Below, piece after piece: positions 1 to 4,785 of a stretch of DNA of 5,615 nt. The notes beneath the pieces were generated by a model. That model saw nothing but the letters and a program-made list of their open reading frames with translations. It made no database searches and was not told the DNA's origin. This DNA is from Flavobacteriaceae bacterium (GTDB lineage: Bacteria > Bacteroidota > Bacteroidia > Flavobacteriales > Flavobacteriaceae), in NCBI GenBank assembly GCA_015493405.1, contig WGDF01000180.1, positions 1-5,615 of the forward strand. The letters are read 5' to 3'. Made by a program: the position numbers and the translations under genes. Numbering within the stretch: the stretch's first letter is position 1; every line of letters starts with the position of its first letter.

Positions 1-93
1 ATACGGGTTATTCTTATATAATTTATCGGGAAAACCTATAAATTGCTTTAAATCATTTTTATTCCGGACTTCTTTGATTTCAATTTGAGACAT
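1..93 (-). CDS. N-terminal fragment of a GNAT-like acyltransferase (partial, runs off left edge)
   Basis: Only the first 31 codons are present, and the frame is open to the window edge. The start is an ATG 21 nt after the stop of the serine palmitoyltransferase gene on the same strand, so the two are probably one operon. The visible peptide begins MSQIEIKEVRNK and ends FPDKLYKNNPY. That pattern (a short beta strand, then a helix, then a F-P-x-x-L-Y-x-x-N-P-Y segment) matches from memory the start of a family of GNAT-fold proteins, about 370-390 residues long, common in Bacteroidota. Bacterial ceramide synthase (bCerS), which N-acylates the sphinganine-type base, is also an acyl-CoA-dependent acyltransferase. 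Given the neighbour, this gene is a candidate for that step. No catalytic residue is in view. The family is a moderate call; the ceramide synthase role is inference. Confidence 0.55.
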   Translation of the reverse strand, partial: MSQIEIKEVRNKNDLKQFIGFPDKLYKNNPY

Positions 94-114
94 AAGGCCA
101 ATATTTTAATAAAA

Positions 115-1290
115 TTAAAGTTTTTTACTTGACTTAATCAAGCTGTCAATAGAGCGTTCAATTTGCGCTTTGGTATGGGTTGCCATCAGGGAATAACGCA
201 AAATGGCTTTGCCTTTTTCAACAGCCGGATGTACCACCGGATTGACATAAACGCCATCTTGCAACATCAAAGTAGCCAGATGATAGGTTTTAATGTCATC
301 GCCCACATGGATAGGAATAATAGGTGTGGTACTATGTCCTATATCAAAACCGTTGTCAAGCAAAAGTTTTTTGGCATAGTTAGTATTTTCCCATAAACGA
401 TCAATGCGTTCCGGTTCTTTTTTAATCACTTCCAAAGCTTTTAAAACTGTAGCTGCTGAAGCTGGTGGAATACTGGCACTAAAAAGCAGTGCACGCGCAC
501 TGTGTTTCAAATAGTTAATGGCATCTTTGCTTCCGGCAACAAATCCGCCTAATGAAGCTAAAGATTTACTAAAAGTTCCCATAATGATGTCAACTTTATC
601 GGTAACCCCGAAATGGTCAGCCGTTCCGGCGCCATGATTTCCTAAAACACCTAATGAATGCGCATCGTCAACATAGATCGAAGCATTATATTTATCGGCC
701 AATTCTGTCATTTTATCCAAGGGCGCAATATCCCCTTCCATACTGAAAATACCGTCAACCACGATTAGAATAACTTTATCTTGGTCCAGATTTTGCAATT
801 TCTTTTCCAAATCTTCCATATCGTTGTGCTTAAACTTCAGCACTTTGGCAAATGACAAACGGGTGCCTTCAATAATAGAGGCATGGTTTTTTTCATCTAA
901 TACTATATAATCATTACGACCGGCTAAAGCCGCAATACTTCCTAAGTTGGATTGAAAGCCTGTACTGAAAACCGTAGCGGCTTCTTTGCCGACAAAATCG
1001 GCCAATTCGGCTTCTAATTGTTCGTGTAAATCCAAATTACCGTTCATCAAACGGGAACCGGAGGCGCCGGTACCATATTTATCCAAAGCATCTTTGCCGG
1101 CTTGAATCAATTCGGGATGTTGTGTCAACCCCAAATAACTGTTTGAGCCAAACATTAACGTCTTTTTTCCTCTTAAAATAACTTCGGTATCTTGCCCTGT
1201 TTCTATAGGATGATAAAAAGGATAAATCCCTTGTTCCATAAACATTTGCGGAAGTCGGTAGTCTGCTAGTTTTTTCTCTAATGGCTTCAT
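115..1290 (-). CDS. spt: Serine palmitoyltransferase (PLP-dependent alpha-oxoamine synthase)
   Basis: This 391-residue cytosolic enzyme condenses L-serine with a fatty acyl thioester to give 3-ketosphinganine, the committed step of sphingolipid synthesis. The fold-type I aminotransferase signature is complete. N135-H136-A137-S138 supplies the His that stacks on PLP. D208 (in YVDDAH) would contact the pyridine nitrogen and H211 the phenolic oxygen. K242 in GTFSKSLASLGG is the Schiff-base lysine. R365 in LRYSLMATH is the likely substrate-carboxylate arginine. The spacings H136-K242 (106) and D208-K242 (34) equal those in Sphingomonas paucimobilis SPT (H159, D231, K265). The length and the GTFSKSLAS wording fit the soluble homodimeric SPT of Sphingobacterium and Bacteroides better than KBL, BioF or HemA, which are the alternatives in this family. 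The start was chosen at MKPLEKKLADYR because family members begin about there and a TATATTTG box lies 28 nt upstream. An acyltransferase-like gene follows after 21 nt. Confidence 0.88.
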   Translation of the reverse strand: MKPLEKKLADYRLPQMFMEQGIYPFYHPIETGQDTEVILRGKKTLMFGSNSYLGLTQHPELIQAGKDALDKYGTGASGSRLMNGNLDLHEQLEAELADFVGKEAATVFSTGFQSNLGSIAALAGRNDYIVLDEKNHASIIEGTRLSFAKVLKFKHNDMEDLEKKLQNLDQDKVILIVVDGIFSMEGDIAPLDKMTELADKYNASIYVDDAHSLGVLGNHGAGTADHFGVTDKVDIIMGTFSKSLASLGGFVAGSKDAINYLKHSARALLFSASIPPASAATVLKALEVIKKEPERIDRLWENTNYAKKLLLDNGFDIGHSTTPIIPIHVGDDIKTYHLATLMLQDGVYVNPVVHPAVEKGKAILRYSLMATHTKAQIERSIDSLIKSSKKL

Positions 1291-1317
1291 ATAAATTAAA
1301 TCTTTTAAAAAATGAAA

Positions 1318-1341
1318 TCAAATATAATTTGAAATATTTGA
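1318..1341. repeat. Inverted repeat over the spt promoter (possible operator)
   Basis: TCAAATAT (1318-1325) and ATATTTGA (1334-1341) are perfect 8-bp arms around an 8-nt spacer. Their centres are about 16 bp apart, which suits a dimeric helix-turn-helix protein. The left arm covers most of the candidate spt -7 box, so a bound protein would block it. The function is inferred. Confidence 0.35.
1319..1326 (-). promoter_or_regulatory. Candidate -7 box for spt
   Basis: On the minus strand the sequence reads TATATTTG, an exact match to the Bacteroidota TAnnTTTG -7 consensus. It ends 28 nt before the spt ATG. I see no well-spaced TTTG/TTG -33 element: the nearest TTG, at 1355-1353, is too far upstream (26 nt). 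The box overlaps one arm of an 8-bp inverted repeat. In AT-rich DNA such matches arise by chance, so this is a candidate only. Confidence 0.4.
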
Positions 1342-1365
1342 ATTCCCTAAATCAAGAAGCAAAGC

Positions 1366-1388
1366 TACAATTTTTTTTCTAAATTGTA
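1366..1388. repeat. Inverted repeat in the spt/SPFH divergent spacer
   Basis: TACAATTT (1366-1373) and AAATTGTA (1381-1388) form a perfect 8-bp inverted repeat around a 7-nt T-rich spacer, near the middle of the 196-nt divergent region. It could be an operator serving either gene or a weak hairpin. It is not followed by a T-tract on either strand that would suit a terminator. Confidence 0.35.
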
Positions 1389-1456
1389 AAGAAAAGGTTA
1401 ATAAACCCATTTTTAACGATGTGTCAAATCTAAATGAAAGTCTCAAAGAATTTTTG

Positions 1457-1464
1457 TATTTTTA
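1457..1464 (+). promoter_or_regulatory. Candidate -7 box for the SPFH protein gene
   Basis: TATTTTTA, preceded directly by TTTTTG, matches the Bacteroidota TAnnTTTG box except for its last base. It lies 22 nt upstream of the ATG at 1487. No clear -33 TTG is visible at the expected distance. This is a weak call made from position and pattern. Confidence 0.3.
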
Positions 1465-1486
1465 CTAAAACCTAAAAACAAAATAT

Positions 1487-2320
1487 ATGGAAACTTATCA
1501 AAAAGTTGATAAAAAATTAAAATTCGGAATTACTGCCGGAATTGCTGTTTTTTTATTGGCCATTTTACTCTTATCCTCTATGACGACTATTGAAACTGGT
1601 CATAAAGGTGTTTTATATAAAACTTTTGGTGATGGTGTAGATACCACACAAATTCCCCTTAATGAAGGCTTTCATTTTATTGCACCATGGAATAAAGTTT
1701 ACAAAATAAATGTCAAACAGCAGCAAATATTTGAAAGCATGAAAGTCTTATCTTCAAACGGACTGGATATTCAACTGGATGCTACAGTTTGGTTTCAACC
1801 CCGCCATAAAGATTTAGCCAAATTAGTCAAATTACGCGGTTTAAATTATATTGATGATGTCATCAAACCCTCTATTCGCTCTGCAGCCAGAAATGTAGTC
1901 GGACGCTATACGCCGGAAGAAATTTATTCGACCAGAAGAGAAGCTATTACTAAAGAAATTTTTGACGAAACCAATAAAATACTCAACAATAACTTTGTGC
2001 ATCTTAAAAACATTTTGGTGCGTGATGTTACTTTGCCGGCAACTATTAAAAACGCTATTGAACGCAAACTCAAGCAACAACAGGAAGCATTGGAATATGA
2101 ATACCGTTTGCAAAAAGAAAAAAAGGAAGCCGAACGTAAGCGTATAGAAGCCAAAGGCATCAAAGATTTTCAAGATATTGTCTCTATGGGAATTTCCGAC
2201 AAACTCCTGCGTTGGAAAGGTATTGAAGCCACTTTAAAACTATCTGAATCGCCCAATACTAAAATAGTTATTGTCGGCGGTAAAGATGGCTTACCGATAA
2301 TTATGAATACTGAAAAGTAA
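1487..2320 (+). CDS. Prohibitin/SPFH-family membrane protein
   Basis: This 277-residue protein is anchored by one N-terminal membrane segment (about residues 13-32, FGITAGIAVFLLAILLLS). A short basic tail (K-K-L-K) precedes it and suggests a cytoplasmic N-terminus. The SPFH/band-7 domain follows (about 35-200), with the family pattern I-E-x-G-H-K-G-V-L near residue 35, G-F-H-F-I-A-P-W at 61-68, and the R-D-V-T-L-P segment at 179-184. A charged coiled-coil-like helix (about 190-225, rich in K, E, Q, R) and a C-terminal T-K-I-V-I-V-G-G-K-D-G-L-P stretch complete a typical prohibitin-family length. Such proteins assemble into large ring-like oligomers that organise membrane domains or modulate membrane proteases such as FtsH. 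No protease neighbour is seen. The gene is transcribed away from spt, with a strong hairpin 20 nt after its stop. HflK/HflC and flotillin are the related alternatives; the size and C-terminus favour prohibitin-like. Confidence 0.85.
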   Translation: METYQKVDKKLKFGITAGIAVFLLAILLLSSMTTIETGHKGVLYKTFGDGVDTTQIPLNEGFHFIAPWNKVYKINVKQQQIFESMKVLSSNGLDIQLDATVWFQPRHKDLAKLVKLRGLNYIDDVIKPSIRSAARNVVGRYTPEEIYSTRREAITKEIFDETNKILNNNFVHLKNILVRDVTLPATIKNAIERKLKQQQEALEYEYRLQKEKKEAERKRIEAKGIKDFQDIVSMGISDKLLRWKGIEATLKLSESPNTKIVIVGGKDGLPIIMNTEK

Positions 2321-2340
2321 GAAAGCATTCCAAAAAAACA

Positions 2341-2376
2341 TAAAAAATCCACTATAAATTCATAGTGGATTTTTTA
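2341..2376. terminator. Bidirectional intrinsic terminator between convergent genes
   Basis: A 15-bp perfect stem (arms 2341-2355 and 2362-2376) closes on a 6-nt loop AAATTC. The core is ATCCACTAT/ATAGTGGAT, flanked by A6 on the left and T6 on the right, so either strand gives a stem followed by U residues. It starts 20 nt after the SPFH stop and lies 20 nt beyond the Crp-family stop at 2397. It therefore probably ends both the plus-strand gene and the minus-strand mrp-nfu-crp transcript. Confidence 0.85.
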
Positions 2377-2396
2377 AATATTAAAACAAAAAAATA

Positions 2397-3035
2397 TTAT
2401 GATTTCAGAAGTTCAATTCTATTGCGATACAATTTAATCTTTCCTTCATGTTCCAATTGCTTAAGTAAGCGTGACACAACGACTCGTGATGTGGATAAAT
2501 CGTTTGCTATTTCTTGATGCGTAATATTAATAATTTTAGTTTGTAAGGCTTCAGAGGCTTTTTCTAGATATTTCAAGATACGCTGGTCCATCTTCATAAA
2601 TACAATCGTATCCATAGTATCAAGAAATTCTTTCATCCGGCTATTGTAATTTCTACAAACATAATAACGCCAACTCGGATATTCTTTGGTCAAATTATCC
2701 ATCAAATTTACCGGATACAAAAGTAATTCCGCTTCCGTTTCCATAATAAAATCAATTTCGCTTTGCTTAGCTTCCGAGCAAATAGAAAAAGTTGCGGTAC
2801 ATGCTTCTTTTTCATTGAGATAAAACAAAATATGCTCTTCTCCGTTCTCATCAGTCCGCACGACTTTGGCCGTTCCTTTTAAAACGATGGGAATGTCTTT
2901 GACCCTGTCTCCTCTCGAAATCACATGGGTTCCTTCTTCAAATCTTTGAATATGACCGTAAGTGGCCAAATTCTCTAAAAGTTTGTCTGAAAAAATATCT
3001 CCTAATATTTCTTCTAATTCGTGTTGTTTATTCAT
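2397..3035 (-). CDS. Crp/Fnr-family transcriptional regulator
   Basis: This 212-residue protein has an N-terminal cyclic-nucleotide-binding-like beta-barrel (about 20-115), a long dimer helix (about 120-160) and a C-terminal Crp-type winged helix-turn-helix (about 168-212, with NITHQEIANDL then STSRVVVSRLLKQLE). It resembles a Crp/Fnr subgroup frequent in Bacteroidota. It has no N-terminal cysteine cluster like that of FNR; its cysteines are C79, C86 and C127. The phosphate-binding pocket of CRP (G-E and R-S) is not conserved: the equivalent stretch is EKEA and AKQSE, so cAMP binding is unlikely. The recognition helix has V185 where CRP and FNR carry a specificity Glu, while S188 and R189 are kept. 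The ATG is 9 nt after the nfu stop, so it is the last gene of that unit. The ligand and targets are unknown; a link to redox or Fe-S state is inferred from context. Confidence 0.88.
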   Translation of the reverse strand: MNKQHELEEILGDIFSDKLLENLATYGHIQRFEEGTHVISRGDRVKDIPIVLKGTAKVVRTDENGEEHILFYLNEKEACTATFSICSEAKQSEIDFIMETEAELLLYPVNLMDNLTKEYPSWRYYVCRNYNSRMKEFLDTMDTIVFMKMDQRILKYLEKASEALQTKIINITHQEIANDLSTSRVVVSRLLKQLEHEGKIKLYRNRIELLKS

Positions 3036-3048
3036 AGTTAGTAGTTAG
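3035..3048. repeat. 7-bp tandem duplication at the nfu/crp junction
   Basis: TAGTTAG occurs twice head to tail (3035-3041 and 3042-3048). It spans the nfu stop codon, the whole 9-nt spacer and the first base of the downstream ATG. It probably reflects slippage. The copies set the distance between stop and start in the coupled gene pair. Confidence 0.5.
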
Positions 3049-3281
3049 TCTATACTGCGTACCCGTTCTATTTCGGGCAAATATTTCTTAATAATTTGCT
3101 TCACACCAATGTTCAAAGTTAAATTATTTATTTTACAACTCAAACAATTTCCTTCAAACTGTATCAAAACTTCTGTATCGGTAAAATCAATCAAGGCTAT
3201 ATCTCCACCGTCTTTTTTCAAAAATGGCCGGATTTCTTCCAAAGCTCGGTTAATTTTAATCAATTTTTCTTGATCTTTCAT
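3045..3281 (-). CDS. nfu: NifU C-terminal-domain (Nfu-type) Fe-S cluster carrier
   Basis: This 78-residue cytosolic protein consists of the Nfu domain alone, with no NifU N-terminal scaffold and no degenerate A-type domain. It carries R-P-F-L-K-K-D-G-G-D-I (residues 18-28) and the cluster-binding G-N-C-L-S-C motif with C46 and C49, followed by T-L and a V-K-Q-I-I helix. Two subunits are expected to share one [4Fe-4S] cluster through the CxxC motifs and pass it to target enzymes. The usual C-P-x-S after the second Cys is C-K-I-N here, a mild variation. It lies between an Mrp-type Fe-S ATPase gene upstream (93-nt gap) and a Crp-family regulator gene 9 nt downstream on the same strand. No convincing own promoter is seen upstream, so read-through from mrp is plausible. 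Start: the only sensible ATG, giving the normal length for single-domain Nfu. Confidence 0.88.
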   Translation of the reverse strand: MKDQEKLIKINRALEEIRPFLKKDGGDIALIDFTDTEVLIQFEGNCLSCKINNLTLNIGVKQIIKKYLPEIERVRSID

Positions 3282-3332
3282 TTGTGTCTTTTAGGTTAAA
3301 TACAAAGCAACTTTTAATCCATAAAATATTTT

Positions 3333-3373
3333 GAGTTTGCCCTGTTTTATATAAGAATCAGGGCAAACAACTC
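3333..3373 (-). terminator. Hairpin between mrp and nfu (partial terminator or processing stem)
   Basis: GTTTGCCCTG (3335-3344) pairs perfectly with CAGGGCAAAC (3359-3368), a 10-bp stem with 50-60% GC and a 14-nt AU-rich loop. An outer GAG/CTC can add three pairs across a bulge. It begins within a few nt of the mrp stop. On the transcribed (minus) strand the stem is followed by TCAAAATATTTTA, a poor U-tract. A leaky terminator or an mRNA-stabilising 3' stem therefore fits better than a full stop, which would leave nfu-crp without an obvious promoter. Confidence 0.55.
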
Positions 3374-3374
3374 A

Positions 3375-4505
3375 TTATTTTACACTACAACCGGCTTGAT
3401 CGGAAATTCTAATCTTTTCAGTTGGTGGCAAAGTTTCATTACGTTTCATGGTTTCGGTAACAACATTTTTAGTAATATCTTCAAAGGCTTTTTGAGTCGG
3501 TGTATTTTCTTGTAGCGCTGCAGGACGTCCGAAATCACCGGATTCACGCACACTTTGCACCAAAGGAATCTCGCCTAAAAATTTAACACCTAAATCATCA
3601 GCTAAATATTTACCACCATCTTTACCAAAAATATAGTATTTGTTATCGGGACATTCTTCAGGTGTGAAATAAGACATATTTTCAACAATACCCAAAACCG
3701 GTACATTAATGGTCGGATTTTTAAACATATCGATGGATTTTTTCACATCAACAATGGCCACATTTTGAGGTGTTGTAACGACAACAGCACCGGTAACCGG
3801 CAAAGTTTGCATCACGGATAATTGGATGTCGCCTGTTCCGGGAGGTAAATCAATTAACATAAAATCCAATTCGCCCCAATCCGTATCGAATACCATCTGA
3901 TTAATAGCGGAATTGGCCATACTACCACGCCAAATAACCGCTTGATCAGGTCGGGCAAAATAACCGATGGACATATTTTTTACCCCATGGGCTTCAACCG
4001 GAATTATCATCGTTTTATCGCCAACCTTAGTCGCTCTGGGGCGTTCGCCTTGTGTACCAAACATCAAAGGAATGGAAGGGCCATAAACATCCGTATCTAA
4101 AATCGCAACTTTAAAACCCATTTGGGCTAAAGAGGTTGCCAAATTTGCCGTTACCGTAGATTTGCCAACGCCACCTTTTCCGGAAGCAACAGCAATAATA
4201 TTTTTAATTTTTTTAAGTGGCTTTTCTTTTTCACTTTCCGGAATGATGACTTTTACATTAATTTTAGTGTCTACATCACCAAAATCCTTGGCAAGCGCTG
4301 ACGTAATATCGTCTTCCAATTTTTTACGAATATGTACCGCAGGAGAATCAATAACGGCATCAATTTCTATTTTTTTACCAAAAACATCAGACTTAGCCTT
4401 TACATCCTTAATGACACCGACTTTCACTACATTGGCATTTTTTCCTTGAATACGAACTTGTTTAAGCAGTTCTAATATTTCCTCTTTATTTAATTTTTTG
4501 CTCAT
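3375..4505 (-). CDS. mrp: Mrp/ApbC (NBP35-like) P-loop ATPase for Fe-S cluster transfer
   Basis: This 376-residue cytosolic ATPase carries and delivers Fe-S clusters. An N-terminal DUF59/MIP18-type domain (about 1-90) precedes the NTPase domain. The deviant Walker A is S-G-K-G-G-V-G-K-S-T at 108-117 with both signature lysines, K110 and K115. The A' motif is D-T-D-V-Y-G-P-S at 137-144, and the switch II/Walker B is D-L-P-P-G-T-G-D at 219-226. In place of the C-terminal CxxC that bridges a [4Fe-4S] cluster in ApbC and NBP35, the segment after N-M-S-Y-F reads T-P-E-E-C-P-D-N-K. This leaves a single Cys (C285); the only other Cys I find is C373 in the extreme C-terminal G-C-S-V-K. The gene is followed by nfu and a Crp-family regulator on the same strand. 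A TAATTTTG -7 box lies 25 nt upstream of the ATG. Domain order and length are normal for bacterial Mrp. Confidence 0.9.
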   Translation of the reverse strand: MSKKLNKEEILELLKQVRIQGKNANVVKVGVIKDVKAKSDVFGKKIEIDAVIDSPAVHIRKKLEDDITSALAKDFGDVDTKINVKVIIPESEKEKPLKKIKNIIAVASGKGGVGKSTVTANLATSLAQMGFKVAILDTDVYGPSIPLMFGTQGERPRATKVGDKTMIIPVEAHGVKNMSIGYFARPDQAVIWRGSMANSAINQMVFDTDWGELDFMLIDLPPGTGDIQLSVMQTLPVTGAVVVTTPQNVAIVDVKKSIDMFKNPTINVPVLGIVENMSYFTPEECPDNKYYIFGKDGGKYLADDLGVKFLGEIPLVQSVRESGDFGRPAALQENTPTQKAFEDITKNVVTETMKRNETLPPTEKIRISDQAGCSVK

Positions 4506-4530
4506 TGCTTTATTTTTTTAAAATAGTAAA

Positions 4531-4538
4531 CAAAATTA
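4531..4538 (-). promoter_or_regulatory. Candidate -7 box for the mrp-nfu-crp unit
   Basis: Read on the minus strand, TAATTTTG fits TAnnTTTG exactly and is preceded by a T-run ending in G. It lies 25 nt before the mrp ATG, which would give a leader of about 20 nt. No clear -33 TTG is found 17-23 nt upstream. If it is correct, the inverted repeats at 4571-4674 lie upstream of the transcript start and are not part of the mrp leader. Confidence 0.45.
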
Positions 4539-4570
4539 CAAAAAAAATATTATTTAAAATGATTATAATT

Positions 4571-4656
4571 AAGATAAAAACCAAAATCTTAAAAAGATGA
4601 AAGGTGTAAATATGCTAATAAGGTTTTTATTTTGACAAAAATTCCTTATTAATAGC
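4571..4656. repeat. Overlapping inverted repeats in the lnt-mrp spacer
   Basis: Two stems share one segment. Stem A pairs AAGATAAAAACC (4571-4582) with GGTTTTTATTTT (4622-4633), 12 bp with one G-U when read as plus-strand RNA. Stem B pairs TAATAAGG plus five T (4616-4628) with five A plus CCTTATTA (4637-4651), interrupted by a 2-nt bulge; GCTA/TAGC (4614-4617/4653-4656) can pair as an alternative at its base. A and B exclude each other. No long U-tract follows on the minus strand, so this is not a textbook lnt terminator, though it is the best hairpin downstream of that gene. Confidence 0.45.
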
Positions 4657-4659
4657 TTA

Positions 4660-4674
4660 TTGAGACCGTCTCAA
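4660..4674. repeat. 15-bp interrupted palindrome in the lnt-mrp spacer
   Basis: TTGAGAC and GTCTCAA are perfect 7-bp arms around one base (C4667). It is GC-richer than the surrounding spacer. On the minus strand the edge reads TTTTGAGACGGTCTC, which from memory resembles terminal repeats of some IS elements (IS1182-like TTTTGAGACAGCCTC), but no transposase or partner end is in view. Alternatives are an operator or a short extragenic repeat. Confidence 0.45.
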
Positions 4675-4785
4675 AACGTATTGCATAAATATTTTAGGAT
4701 AGAAAAATTTTGATAAGGTAAATAATTGAAAGAAAATGAGTTTAATTTCACTTTTTTACAATGGCTTTCTATTAAAAATATGAGC

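Noticed and set aside
163..396. Plus-strand open frame of 77 codons inside spt
   Set aside because: It lies antisense to strongly conserved SPT sequence and its translation shows no recognisable domain; it is a shadow of the real gene.
115..1290. Assignment as glycine C-acetyltransferase (KBL) or 8-amino-7-oxononanoate synthase (BioF)
   Set aside because: Active-site spacing is shared by the whole family, but the GTFSKSLAS motif, the length and the acyltransferase-like neighbour fit SPT better; no biotin or threonine catabolism gene is adjacent.
1079..1321. Minus-strand 80-codon frame overlapping the spt start
   Set aside because: It overlaps the conserved N-terminal part of SPT in another frame, and the product is basic, low-complexity and unrecognisable.
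1841..2173. Minus-strand frames under the SPFH gene, up to 110 codons
   Set aside because: They are rich in Phe, Ser and Cys, as expected from the antisense of an A- and K-rich coiled-coil region; no domain or start signal.
4162..4449. Plus-strand 95-codon frame antisense to mrp
   Set aside because: It overlaps the conserved Walker A coding region; its hydrophobic look comes from reading antisense.
4597..4635. Plus-strand 12-codon ORF (MKGVNMLIRFLF) that could be read as a leader peptide over the hairpins
   Set aside because: No gene follows on the plus strand that it could regulate, and there is no ribosome binding site; it is as expected by chance.
4662..4672. Adjacent GAGACC and CGTCTC, which are type IIS restriction sites (as in cloning vectors)
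   Set aside because: They follow directly from the natural palindrome; the surroundings show no vector or synthetic sequence.
4736..4783. Plus-strand 15-codon ORF just beyond the lnt stop
   Set aside because: Too short, no ribosome binding site, no recognisable sequence.
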